A stretch of 13,448 nucleotides of DNA from positions 1 through 13,448 of the forward strand of contig CALJHI010000096.1 in NCBI GenBank assembly GCA_938075575.1, given 5' to 3'. The position numbers were made by a program, and so were the translations under genes. Below, piece by piece: positions 1 through 7,401 of the stretch (position 1 is the first letter of the stretch; every line of letters starts with the position of its first letter). The DNA comes from an uncultured SAR86 cluster bacterium (GTDB lineage: Bacteria; Pseudomonadota; Gammaproteobacteria; Magnimaribacterales; D2472). The notes beneath the pieces are model-generated. The model searched no databases and had not been told where the DNA came from. It was given only the letters and a program-made list of their open reading frames with translations.

Positions 1-815
1 TGATCAACGTGGCCCATTACTGTTACTACAGGAGATCTGGTTGATGGTTCATCTTTATATTCGATCAAATTGGCAAAATTTTCTTCCAAGTCCTCTTCTG
101 CTAATGCAATACCGATATGACCAATTTCTTCAACCACTAGAATTGCTGTTTCTTGATCAATAACATCATTGATAGTAGCTGAAACACCTAAAGACATAAG
201 ATTTTTTACTACAACACCGCCTTTAACAGCCATTAATTTACCTAATTCTCCCACTTGTATAGTAGAAGGAATTTGAATCTCTTTTTGGATAAATTCAGTG
301 GGAGCTTCAAACTGATGATCTCCATCTGATTTAAATTTACCCTCTTTTCTTTTGTAGGCATTTACCGCACTAGAAAGTTGGTCTTTAACATTAATTTTTC
401 TAGCTGGCCTGCTAGGAGTTTTTGTAACAGTCTTAAATTTTTCTTTTTTCTTTTGCTCTTCTAATTTAAGTCTTGCAGCTTCTTTGAGTTGGTCTTCTCT
501 TTTTTTCTGTTGCTCTTTTAGTTGCTCAGAAGCGGCGGCTCTTTTTGCTTCAATATTATCAGAATAACTCTTTGCAGGTTGGCTGTCAGAAGTTGTCTTA
601 CTTTTGGAAGTAACAGTGATATTTCCTGATGAGCTTACTGACTTAGAGATGGGAGCTTTACCGCCTTTAAGTGATCTTAATAAAGCTTGTTTATCAGCGG
701 GTGTTATCTCATCTGAACTGCTTGAATGTTGTAAACCAGCATTCTGCATTCTTTCAATAAGAGCAGAATCTGAAATTTTTAAAATTTTTGCAAAATCTTT
801 TACTGTTAAAGCCAA
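1..815 (-). CDS. infB: Translation initiation factor IF-2, N-terminal part (cut by window edge)
   Basis: IF-2 is the GTPase that places initiator tRNA on the 30S subunit and promotes 50S joining. About 271 codons are visible. They comprise an N-terminal IF2_N-like domain (residues 1-50, beginning LALTVKDFAKILKIS), a charged Lys/Glu/Gln-rich linker (about 85-130), and a second IF2_N domain (about 190-240, containing VGELGKLMAVKGG and ATINDVIDQETA). The sequence then ends in PVVTVMGHVD, the start of the G1 P-loop GHVDHGKT, so the GTP-binding and C-terminal domains lie outside the window. The P-loop comes near residue 267, against roughly 390-400 in E. coli, so the linker is short. The start is TTG: an in-frame TAA lies upstream, no ATG or GTG is available, and AGAGGA sits 6 bases before it. 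It follows nusA by 14 bases, the usual order. The family assignment is secure. Confidence 0.95.
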   Translation of the reverse strand, partial: MALTVKDFAKILKISDSALIERMQNAGLQHSSSSDEITPADKQALLRSLKGGKAPISKSVSSSGNITVTSKSKTTSDSQPAKSYSDNIEAKRAAASEQLKEQQKKREDQLKEAARLKLEEQKKKEKFKTVTKTPSRPARKINVKDQLSSAVNAYKRKEGKFKSDGDHQFEAPTEFIQKEIQIPSTIQVGELGKLMAVKGGVVVKNLMSLGVSATINDVIDQETAILVVEEIGHIGIALAEEDLEENFANLIEYKDEPSTRSPVVTVMGHVD

Positions 816-821
816 AATATA

Positions 822-827
822 TCCTCT
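822..827 (-). promoter_or_regulatory. Shine-Dalgarno site that fixes the infB TTG start
   Basis: AGAGGA on the minus strand ends 6 bases before TTG at 815-813, in the 14-base nusA-infB gap. In the infB frame a TAA lies seven codons upstream, so TTG is the only ordinary start codon that keeps the conserved N-terminal domain. Confidence 0.7.
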
Positions 828-829
828 TA

Positions 830-2290
830 TTATTTAAACCAATCTTCTCTTGCTTTCATGATTGCAGTTGATGCAAGATCATCTGAAATTTCTATTATGT
901 CTTGGAGCTCATCTACTGCTAACTCAGCAAAGTCATCTTTATTTTTTATACCCTTATTAATAAGCTTTTGGACGTCCTCTTCTCCAAGCCCTAGATCTGC
1001 AAATGAATCGAGGTTATCTTCCTCTTCTGTTATGGCGCCCATGGCATCCATGAGAGCCGCGTCCTCTGCTGAGCTCTTAATTCTTTCTATTTCCTCGTTA
1101 TTATCAATAAAATTTTCTAAGATGGAATTGTCAACATAAGCAATATCGTCAAATGAAGATAGACCTGCTGATATAATTTTTTCAGCAGTACTTTCATCTA
1201 TTGCAAGACTATCAATAAGTTTAACCATAAACTCTGTCTCGTCTACCTTTACCTTCGCTTCAGCTTCTTCACTGCTAATAATATTTAGCTCCCAGCCAAC
1301 TAATTGAGATGCCAATCTTATGTTTTGCCCTCTTGATCCAATAGCTAGAGCAAGATTGTCTTGATTTACTGCAATTTCCATAGATCTGGAATCCTCATCT
1401 ACAACAATAGAATCAACTTTTGCAGGAACAAGAGCATTAATTACAAGTTGAGCTGGATTATCATCGTAAATCACTATATCTATTCTTTCATTTCCAAGCT
1501 CAGAAGAAACTGCCTGAACTCTAGAGCCTCTCATACCAACGCATGCACCTACAGGATCAATTCTTCCATCATTTGTTTTGACAGCTATTTTTGATCTAGA
1601 ACCAGGCTCTCTTGAAACACCTCTTATCTCTATAATATCTTCATTAATTTCAGGGACTTCAATACTAAATAGTTCTGTTACCATTTCAGGACAAACCCTA
1701 TCAAGCATTAATTGAGGACCTCTTCCCTCGACTTCTTGAATTTTTAGGATAGCTCTAATTCGATCGTTAATTTTATATATTTCTCCAGGCATTAATCTAT
1801 CACGAGGTAAAATAGCCTCAGCCTCATTAGATATATCTACAATAATATTGTCTCTGGTTACTCTTTTTACAGACCCGCCTACAAGTGTCTTATTTTTAGA
1901 CTTAAACTGAGATACAACTTTTTCTCTTTCTGCTTCTCTTACTTTTTGAAGCATTACTTGCCTTGCAGCTTGGGTTTCGATTCTTCCAAACTTTATATTT
2001 TCAACTTCTTTAGTAGATATTTCTCCAACCTCAAGTTCAGCTTCAAGAGGTGATACATGTGTTTCTTTATGGAAATATATATCATCTGGATCAGCTACAA
2101 TCCAACTTCTATGAGTTGAGTAATCACCAGTCTCCCTGTCAATACTGACACTCAGTTCAGCATCTTCGTGGAAATGCCTTTGCGAGGCAGAAGCTAATGC
2201 AATCTCTACTGCATTAAATATAACCTCTTTGGTGAGGCCTTTCTCATTTGATACTGAATCAACTACCATTAAAATTTCATTACTTTGCAT
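830..2290 (-). CDS. nusA: Transcription termination/antitermination factor NusA
   Basis: NusA binds RNA polymerase and nascent RNA and modulates pausing, termination and antitermination. The order is an N-terminal polymerase-binding domain (about 1-128), S1 (about 136-200), KH1 with GACVGMRG near 250, KH2 with IGSRGQNIRLASQ near 320, then two acidic C-terminal repeats (about 353-413 and 428-486). Two repeats are typical of Gammaproteobacteria, and the length of about 486 residues is close to the E. coli 495. An in-frame GTG lies at 2296. I prefer ATG at 2290 because AAGGA is 8 bases from it but only 2 bases from the GTG, and because MQSNEIL then aligns with the E. coli MNKEIL start. The start overlaps the rimP end by 11 bases, implying translational coupling. 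The assignment is secure; only the start is uncertain by two codons. Confidence 0.96.
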   Translation of the reverse strand: MQSNEILMVVDSVSNEKGLTKEVIFNAVEIALASASQRHFHEDAELSVSIDRETGDYSTHRSWIVADPDDIYFHKETHVSPLEAELEVGEISTKEVENIKFGRIETQAARQVMLQKVREAEREKVVSQFKSKNKTLVGGSVKRVTRDNIIVDISNEAEAILPRDRLMPGEIYKINDRIRAILKIQEVEGRGPQLMLDRVCPEMVTELFSIEVPEINEDIIEIRGVSREPGSRSKIAVKTNDGRIDPVGACVGMRGSRVQAVSSELGNERIDIVIYDDNPAQLVINALVPAKVDSIVVDEDSRSMEIAVNQDNLALAIGSRGQNIRLASQLVGWELNIISSEEAEAKVKVDETEFMVKLIDSLAIDESTAEKIISAGLSSFDDIAYVDNSILENFIDNNEEIERIKSSAEDAALMDAMGAITEEEDNLDSFADLGLGEEDVQKLINKGIKNKDDFAELAVDELQDIIEISDDLASTAIMKAREDWFK

Positions 2291-2762
2291 GTTCACTTTC
2301 CTTCATTATTTTTTCAAAATTTGGTTCTAATTTACAAAATTCCATATCATTAAACTCTAATTTATATTCAAGGTTAGATGTTTCTATACTAAGAAAATCA
2401 TCTTTGCACTCAGAGAGATGGCCATTGATATTTTTAATTCCATCTAATGGTTCTCTCAATTTTATTTTAAAATTTTCACCAATATATTCTTTTAATTGGT
2501 CAAAATAAAAAAACCTTCTTTCGATTCCTGGTGTAGAAACTTCCAAAATAAAATCCTCTCCAAGTATTGATTCTAACTCAGCTTCATAATTGAGATCTTT
2601 TGAAACATTCTCACAATCATCAATACCAGCTCCTATGTCTGATTCAATATAAACCCTTAGAGTAGGTCTTTTCCTTCCTCGAAGTATTTCTATCCCCCAT
2701 AGATCACACTCATGTCTATTTATGACAGGCTTAACAATGTTCTCTATATCGTCTTTATTCAT
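2280..2762 (-). CDS. rimP: Ribosome maturation factor RimP
   Basis: RimP binds the 30S subunit and is needed for its late assembly. The protein has 160 residues (E. coli about 150). Family marks are the N-terminal CDLWGIEILRGRKRPTLRVYIES block, quoted here in part (WGIEILRG, LRVYIES), the IDDCENVSKDL helix start, and the signature LEVSTPGIERRFF around residues 94-106, which matches the family's EVSSPGLDRPL. The C-terminal SH3-like domain is weaker in sequence. It is first in rimP-nusA-infB, directly downstream of the initiator tRNA gene as in E. coli, and overlaps nusA by 11 bases. The ATG at 2762 has no clear Shine-Dalgarno sequence; the preceding bases are a U-rich tract after a hairpin (2773-2791). 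The assignment is strong. Confidence 0.93.
   Translation of the reverse strand: MNKDDIENIVKPVINRHECDLWGIEILRGRKRPTLRVYIESDIGAGIDDCENVSKDLNYEAELESILGEDFILEVSTPGIERRFFYFDQLKEYIGENFKIKLREPLDGIKNINGHLSECKDDFLSIETSNLEYKLEFNDMEFCKLEPNFEKIMKESEHAK
2299..2303 (-). promoter_or_regulatory. Shine-Dalgarno site favouring the nusA ATG start
   Basis: AAGGA on the minus strand lies 8 bases before ATG at 2290 and 2 bases before the alternative GTG at 2296. The spacing therefore supports the ATG. The site lies inside the rimP coding sequence. Confidence 0.6.
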
Positions 2763-2772
2763 TTCTATAAAT

Positions 2773-2791
2773 AAAAAAAGGGCATATGCCC
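2773..2791 (-). terminator. Weak hairpin with U7 tract between tRNA-fMet and rimP
   Basis: On the minus strand the perfect palindrome GGGCATATGCCC (2780-2791) can form a 4-bp GC stem with an AUAU loop. It is followed directly by seven T residues, and another eight T residues (2795-2802) precede it. This is the layout of a short intrinsic terminator, but the stem is weak. It would be expected to let some polymerase through into rimP-nusA-infB, unless those genes have a promoter of their own that I did not find. It could also help define the tRNA 3' trailer. Confidence 0.4.
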
Positions 2792-2812
2792 CACAAAAAA
2801 AATATATGTATG

Positions 2813-2889
<77 letters not shown>

Positions 2890-2904
2890 TCGCACCGAAG
2901 GTGA

Positions 2905-2934
2905 AGTTTAATTAAAGGTAGTACCTTTGGTCAA
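2905..2934 (-). promoter_or_regulatory. Candidate promoter for the tRNA-fMet (rimP-nusA-infB) transcript
   Basis: On the minus strand a -35-like TTGACC (2934-2929) is followed after 18 bases by TAAACT (2910-2905); TTAAAC at 17 bases is an equivalent reading. Transcription would then begin about 8-10 bases before the tRNA. The -35 is good and the -10 is mediocre. A promoter is needed somewhere here, because the inverted tRNA-Leu gene separates this operon from secG and the genes upstream. The spacer contains a perfect palindrome, listed separately. Confidence 0.4.
2914..2928. repeat. Perfect 15-base palindrome AAAGGTA-G-TACCTTT
   Basis: Two 7-base arms are inverted around one central G. It lies in the spacer between the two tRNA genes, inside the -35/-10 spacer of the candidate tRNA-fMet promoter and about 40 bases before the tRNA-Leu -10. 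The shape suits a dimeric regulator's operator, but no regulator is known and chance in AT-rich DNA is possible. Confidence 0.5.
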
Positions 2935-2946
2935 GCTATATATCTA

Positions 2947-2974
2947 TTAATATTAAAAGATATATTGTTATAAT
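2947..2974 (+). promoter_or_regulatory. Candidate promoter for tRNA-Leu(GAG)
   Basis: A consensus -10 box TATAAT lies at 2969-2974, ten bases before the tRNA 5' end. It is followed by TCGCG, a GC-containing discriminator of the kind seen at stringently controlled stable RNA promoters. The -35 region (TTAATA at 2947-2952, 16 bases upstream) is poor. The start of transcription would be near 2981, leaving only a few leader bases. Confidence 0.5.
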
Positions 2975-2983
2975 TCGCGTTCA

Positions 2984-3070
2984 GCCGAAGTGGTGGAATT
3001 GGTAGACACGCTAGCTTGAGGGGTTAGTGAGTGAAAACTCGTGCGGGTTCAAGTCCCGCTTTCGGCACCA
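2984..3070 (+). tRNA. leuU: tRNA-Leu (anticodon GAG)
   Basis: This 87-base class II tRNA has encoded CCA. The acceptor GCCGAAG pairs with TTTCGGC (G7-U66 wobble), and the anticodon stem CTAGC/GTTAG holds the loop TTGAGGG, giving GAG. A long variable arm (GAGT-GAAA-ACTC) and T arm GCGGG/CCCGC with TTCAAGT follow. The 5' half is nearly identical to E. coli leuU as I recall it. It reads CUC and CUU codons. In the usual order secG-leuU-metY all three share a strand; here leuU is on the opposite strand, divergent from metY and convergent with secG. Confidence 0.95.
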
Positions 3071-3079
3071 ATTAATATT

Positions 3080-3103
3080 GAATAAGGTTAATTAAGCTTA
3101 TTC
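3080..3103. terminator. Possible bidirectional hairpin between converging tRNA-Leu and secG
   Basis: GAATAAG (3080-3086) and CTTATTC (3097-3103) are perfect 7-base inverted arms around a 10-base loop. They lie where the plus-strand tRNA-Leu transcript meets the 3' end of secG and include the secG stop codon. The stem is AT-rich and neither strand has a convincing U tract, so termination here is only suggested by position. Confidence 0.25.
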
Positions 3104-3409
3104 TTCAGGTATAGACTCTGGTTGAGTCTCTTCTATAGCTTCCTCAATTAGAGACGCATCAAAAGCTTCGTCAGTATTATCTGTCTTATAAAGATAAGCC
3201 AGGAAAAGTGTCAAAATAAGCCATATAGCTGCTAAAGCAGAAGTTAACTTTCCTAGGAAATTTGATGGTCCTAATGCTCCAAACATTGAATTTGATGAGC
3301 CTCCTCCAAATGCAGATCCTAAATCAGAGCCTTTGCCCTGCTGAAGAAGAACCAATGCAATTATAGCTATTGCTAAAACAACACATAAAACCTGTATTAA
3401 AGTTATCAT
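3098..3409 (-). CDS. secG: Protein-export membrane protein SecG
   Basis: SecG is the small subunit of the SecYEG translocon in the inner membrane. The 103-residue protein (E. coli about 110) has a first membrane helix at about 3-23, then the signature LLQQGKGSDLGSAFGGG at 21-37 and the NSMFGALGPSNFLGK segment. A second helix follows at about 53-73, then an acidic, Glu-rich cytoplasmic tail. It starts one base after the tpiA stop; AGGA lies 9 bases upstream of the ATG, within the tpiA end. It appears to be the last gene of the long minus-strand run, facing the convergent tRNA-Leu gene. The assignment is strong from motif, length, topology and order (glmM-tpiA-secG). Confidence 0.95.
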   Translation of the reverse strand: MITLIQVLCVVLAIAIIALVLLQQGKGSDLGSAFGGGSSNSMFGALGPSNFLGKLTSALAAIWLILTLFLAYLYKTDNTDEAFDASLIEEAIEETQPESIPEE

Positions 3410-3410
3410 C

Positions 3411-4154
3411 TTAAATTATCCTATTAAATTCATTAACTATCTTGGCAAAAATATTTCCATCAAGTGATGCGCCTCCAACAAGTGCTCCATCTATATTTTT
3501 TTTGTTGAAGAAAGTTGATGCATTTTGAGCATTCAAACTACCACCATACAAAACCTTAGGCAGGAAATCATTTGCAGTAGAGGATTGTACAACATCTTTT
3601 ATATATTCGTTAATATGATTTACGTCATTCGGATTAGGCGTTTTTCCAGAGCCAATAGCCCATAAAGGCTCATATGCAATAACAACATCATGGAGAATAT
3701 GCATTCCTTTTAGGACATTATCAATTTGGGCTTCAAGAGCCTCTAATGTTCTGCCAGACTGCATCTGCTCAAAAGACTCTCCTATACATAGAACTGGGGT
3801 GATATTTTTCTCTAATAAACATTTTAATTTCTTCTTTATAATTTGATCAGTTTCAAAATTCAAAGCTCTTCTTTCAGAATGGCCAATAATTGAGAAACTG
3901 CAATCAAAATCCTTTAACATAGATGATGAAACTTCTCCTGTTCGGGGTCCCTCAGCCTCGCCAACATCTTGAGCTCCTAAAAGGATATTTTTATTATTTA
4001 ATGATGATAAGAATGAATTGAACTGGTCTAAATAAATATTTGGAGGAGCTACTCCAACATGAGAAATGTTATTAGTAATGTTTGATTGAAAGTCTTTGAT
4101 CCAACTTTGTAACATTTGGCTTGACCCGTTAGATTTAAAGTTAGCTATTATCAC
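3411..4154 (-). CDS. tpiA: Triosephosphate isomerase
   Basis: It interconverts dihydroxyacetone phosphate and glyceraldehyde 3-phosphate in glycolysis and gluconeogenesis, in the cytoplasm. Active-site residues are visible: Asn5 and Lys7 in ANFKSNG, His92 in IIGHSERR, and Glu162 in AYEPLWAIGSGKTP, which includes the flexible loop 6. The phosphate-binding segments YGGSLN and DGALVGGASL are also present. Length is 247 (E. coli 255). The N-terminus is short: the first strand starts at MIIANFK where the family usually has several more residues. The start is GTG; an in-frame TAA, the glmM stop, lies three codons upstream, so no longer form is possible. No clear Shine-Dalgarno sequence precedes it, which suggests coupling to glmM, whose stop is 6 bases away. 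The function is secure. Confidence 0.95.
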   Translation of the reverse strand: MIIANFKSNGSSQMLQSWIKDFQSNITNNISHVGVAPPNIYLDQFNSFLSSLNNKNILLGAQDVGEAEGPRTGEVSSSMLKDFDCSFSIIGHSERRALNFETDQIIKKKLKCLLEKNITPVLCIGESFEQMQSGRTLEALEAQIDNVLKGMHILHDVVIAYEPLWAIGSGKTPNPNDVNHINEYIKDVVQSSTANDFLPKVLYGGSLNAQNASTFFNKKNIDGALVGGASLDGNIFAKIVNEFNRII

Positions 4155-4160
4155 AAGGAC

Positions 4161-5483
4161 TTAAGTTTTTGATTTAATCAATTTAGATATATCTGTTGCA
4201 TACTTTGTAGCTGTTTTTTCATCAGGGGCTTCTACCATGACTCTTATTTTATTTTCTGTACCTGATGGTCTTACAAGAACTCTATCAACGGTTATATCTG
4301 ATTGTGCCTGAGATACAGCGGATTGTATTTCAGGGTCATTAACGATATCTTTATTATTTACTTGAACAGCTATATTTGCCTGCGGTCTTTTATTGTAGTT
4401 AGATAGAACTTCTTTAGGTGATTTTTCCAACATCAATAATGAAGAAATTACTTTTAATGCTGCAACTGTGCCATCGCCAGTGCTTACTAAATCCTTGCTA
4501 ATGATATGGCCAGATGTTTCTCCTCCCAGCAACCAACCTTTCTCTGATAGTTTTTGACTTACGTACTTATCCCCAACATCAGCCCTTATAAATTTGTATC
4601 CAAGTTTGTTCAAGCCATCTTCAAGACCGAAATTACTCATCTTAGTTCCAACAACTCCAGACCAGGGGCCTGATCTATTTGGATTAGCAAATGCCATAAT
4701 GTAAAGTAAATCGTCTCCGTCTAATATTGAACCTTCGTTATCAACAAGAATTACTCTATCACCGTCACCATCTAATGCGATACCGTAATCAGCTCTATGT
4801 TTTATAACTTGCTCTTGAAGAAGTTCAGGGTGGGTTGATCCGCAACCCTCATTAATATTGAAGCCATTTGGCTCAACTCCAATAGGAATAACTTCTGCTC
4901 CTAGCTCACTAAAAACAGATGGGCTAACTTTGTAACATGCTCCATGCGCACAATCCAAGACAACCCTCAATGAAGAAAAACTTATATTTGAAGGAACTGT
5001 TGATTTGCAAAACTCAATATATCTAGCTCCAGACTCATCAAATCTGGCTGCTTTGCCTATTGCAGAGGTTTCAACCATGTTCATATCTTTTGATAAGATT
5101 TTTTCAATTCTCTTTTCTATATCTTTTGAAAGCTTTTCTCCATTAGGCATAAAAATTTTAATTCCATTATCTAAAAAATTATTATGAGAAGCGCTTATGA
5201 CAAGACCAAATGCATCTCTGAGGGAGCGAGTTAGATATGCAACACCAGGTGTTGGTATTGGTCCTAGAAGTTTTACATCAATACCTGCAGATATAAAGCC
5301 AGCTTGCAGTGCAGATTCAAGCATATAACCAGATACTCTTGTATCTTTGCCTATCATAACAGTACTCCAGCCCAGCTCTTTTGCAATAGTGCCCGTTGCA
5401 TATCCCATTTTAAGACATGCCTCTGGAGTTATTACGGTCTCAACAGGACCTCTTATACCATCCGTGCCAAATTTTAAATTCAT
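4161..5483 (-). CDS. glmM: Phosphoglucosamine mutase GlmM
   Basis: GlmM converts glucosamine 6-phosphate to glucosamine 1-phosphate, the step feeding UDP-N-acetylglucosamine for peptidoglycan and lipopolysaccharide. The 440-residue protein (E. coli 445) begins KFGTDGIRGP. The phosphoserine loop ISASHN has its catalytic Ser at residue 99, the metal-binding loop LDGDGDR has Asp238/240/242, the sugar-binding GGETSGH loop follows, and the C-terminal phosphate-binding RPSGTENKIRVMVEA is intact. It starts 7 bases after the ftsH stop without a good Shine-Dalgarno sequence, so it is probably coupled. In many Gammaproteobacteria folP sits between ftsH and glmM; here it does not. Generic phosphomannomutase is the only alternative, and it is unlikely given the FGTDGIRG start, length and context. 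Confidence 0.96.
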   Translation of the reverse strand: MNLKFGTDGIRGPVETVITPEACLKMGYATGTIAKELGWSTVMIGKDTRVSGYMLESALQAGFISAGIDVKLLGPIPTPGVAYLTRSLRDAFGLVISASHNNFLDNGIKIFMPNGEKLSKDIEKRIEKILSKDMNMVETSAIGKAARFDESGARYIEFCKSTVPSNISFSSLRVVLDCAHGACYKVSPSVFSELGAEVIPIGVEPNGFNINEGCGSTHPELLQEQVIKHRADYGIALDGDGDRVILVDNEGSILDGDDLLYIMAFANPNRSGPWSGVVGTKMSNFGLEDGLNKLGYKFIRADVGDKYVSQKLSEKGWLLGGETSGHIISKDLVSTGDGTVAALKVISSLLMLEKSPKEVLSNYNKRPQANIAVQVNNKDIVNDPEIQSAVSQAQSDITVDRVLVRPSGTENKIRVMVEAPDEKTATKYATDISKLIKSKT

Positions 5484-5490
5484 AGAAGAA

Positions 5491-7401
5491 TTATAACTCT
5501 TCAGCCGGACCTTTTATTGAAGTTTTTTTATTTACTTTATCTGCTGGCTCGTCATCAGACCCTCCATCAGGCTCTCTTGGCTCAGCGCCTACCATAATGT
5601 CATCTATTTGATTTGCATCAATTGTTTCGTATTTTAAAAGGGCATCTGCCATGATGTTAAGTTTGTCTAGATTGCTTTTTAAAATCTCATCTGCTTTTGA
5701 GTAACAGTTATCGATAATAGATTTTATTTCTTTATCGATTAATTTAGATGTATCTTCACTGATAACTTGAGATGGTGATGAAGCAGACCTTCCTAAAAAT
5801 GGACTACCCTCATCTTCGCCATACTTAAGTGGGCCTAATTTTTCTGATAGGCCCCATTTGGTCACCATATTTGTTGCAATATTAGTTGCAACTTCGATAT
5901 CGTTTGAAGCGCCAGTTGTTATTCCTTTGTCACCATTTATTATATTTTCTGCAATTCTGCCTCCAAAAAGAGCACAAATTCTACTCAAAAGATACTCTTT
6001 ACTTTGCATATAAGTATCCTCTTCGGGCAAGAACATAGTCACACCTAAAGCTCTTCCTCTAGGAATAATAGTTACTTTATAAACTGGATCATGTTTAGGA
6101 GATAAGCGTCCAACTATGGCATGCCCAGCCTCATGATAGGCTGTAATTCTCTTTTGCTCTTCACTCAAAATCATTGATTTTCTTTCAGCGCCCATCATTA
6201 TCTTATCCTTAGCAAGATCTAAGTGACTCTGGTCAATTTTCTTATCAGAGTATCTTGCTGCAAATAAAGCAGCCTCATTTATTAGGTTAGCTAAATCTGC
6301 GCCTGAAAAACCTGGTGTACCTCTCGCAATTACAAGCGGATCAACATCTGCGCCAATAGGGACTTTGCGCATATGAACTTTAAGTATTGCTTCTCTTCCT
6401 CTTATATCTGGCAAATCTACAACCACTTGTCTATCAAATCTACCAGGTCTTAATAATGCAGGATCAAGAACATCTGGCCTATTAGTTGCTGCAATAACTA
6501 TAACTCCGTCATTTCCTTCAAAACCGTCCATTTCTACAAGTAACTGGTTTAAAGTTTGCTCTCTTTCATCATGACCGCCACCTAAGCCAGCACCTCTATG
6601 TCTTCCAACGGCATCAATTTCATCTATAAATACTATACATGGTGATTGTTTTTTTGCCTGCTCAAACATATCTCTAACTCTAGATGCGCCAACACCAACA
6701 AACATCTCAACAAAGTCAGAACCTGAGATAGTGAAAAAAGGCACCTTAGCCTCACCTGCAACAGCCCTTGCAAGTAATGTTTTACCAGTACCGGGAGGAC
6801 CAACCATCAATACACCTCGTGGAATTTTTCCACCAAGTTTCTGAAATTTTGTTGGGTCTCTTAAAAAATCAACTAGCTCCTGAACATCCTGTTTTGCCTC
6901 TTCACATCCAGCAACATCTTTAAAATTAGTTTTTACCTTTCCACCTTCCATTAATTTAGCTTTACTCTTACCAAATGACATTGGGCCGCCCTTTCCAGAC
7001 ATTCCGCCCTGCATTTGCCTCATGAAAAAGAAAAATATTCCTAATAAAAGAATTATTGGGAAAGCTCCTACAAGTAATTGTGACCAAATTGAAGGCTGTT
7101 CTATCTTTTCATATACGGCTATAACCCCATGATCTTCTATAGCAAAATCTACAGCCTCATCTTTCTTAAAAATAGGATGTGTTGTTTCAAATTTAGATCC
7201 ATCTAGCCTATCGCCGGTGATGGTCATCTGATCTCCTTTATAGACCACTTTTGCGATCCTGTCTGATAGAACCTCTTCTCTAAATTGGCTATAACTAATC
7301 TGCTCTCTTACATTAGAATTCTCAATATTATTAAAAACAAATATTAAGAAAGATCCTAATATGACCCATACAAATAAATTTCTAAATACGCTATTCATCA
7401 T
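5491..7401 (-). CDS. ftsH: ATP-dependent zinc metalloprotease FtsH
   Basis: FtsH is a membrane-anchored hexameric AAA+ protease that degrades damaged membrane proteins and regulatory proteins such as LpxC and RpoH in E. coli. The 636 residues comprise membrane helix 1 (about 7-24), a periplasmic domain (25-105) and helix 2 (about 108-127). Next come Walker A GPPGTGKT (201-208), Walker B IVFIDE (256-261), the second region of homology with NRPDVLDPALLRPGRFDR (307-324), the zinc site HEAGH (423-427) and the likely third zinc ligand Asp501. A polar tail ends the protein. The length is close to E. coli's. ATG at 7401 overlaps the rlmE stop (ATGA), with GGAG 10 bases upstream; a second ATG follows directly. 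rlmE-ftsH is a conserved pair. All catalytic residues are intact. Confidence 0.97.
   Translation of the reverse strand: MMNSVFRNLFVWVILGSFLIFVFNNIENSNVREQISYSQFREEVLSDRIAKVVYKGDQMTITGDRLDGSKFETTHPIFKKDEAVDFAIEDHGVIAVYEKIEQPSIWSQLLVGAFPIILLLGIFFFFMRQMQGGMSGKGGPMSFGKSKAKLMEGGKVKTNFKDVAGCEEAKQDVQELVDFLRDPTKFQKLGGKIPRGVLMVGPPGTGKTLLARAVAGEAKVPFFTISGSDFVEMFVGVGASRVRDMFEQAKKQSPCIVFIDEIDAVGRHRGAGLGGGHDEREQTLNQLLVEMDGFEGNDGVIVIAATNRPDVLDPALLRPGRFDRQVVVDLPDIRGREAILKVHMRKVPIGADVDPLVIARGTPGFSGADLANLINEAALFAARYSDKKIDQSHLDLAKDKIMMGAERKSMILSEEQKRITAYHEAGHAIVGRLSPKHDPVYKVTIIPRGRALGVTMFLPEEDTYMQSKEYLLSRICALFGGRIAENIINGDKGITTGASNDIEVATNIATNMVTKWGLSEKLGPLKYGEDEGSPFLGRSASSPSQVISEDTSKLIDKEIKSIIDNCYSKADEILKSNLDKLNIMADALLKYETIDANQIDDIMVGAEPREPDGGSDDEPADKVNKKTSIKGPAEEL

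Noticed and set aside
604..1594. Plus-strand open frames of 77-93 codons over infB and nusA
   Set aside because: They lie antisense to clearly conserved proteins and have low-complexity Ser/Ile-rich translations without recognisable domains or start signals.
2893..2903. Small CACC-GAA-GGTG hairpin between the tRNA-fMet gene and its promoter
   Set aside because: It has a four-base stem with a three-base loop, would overlap the predicted transcription start, and has no supporting context.
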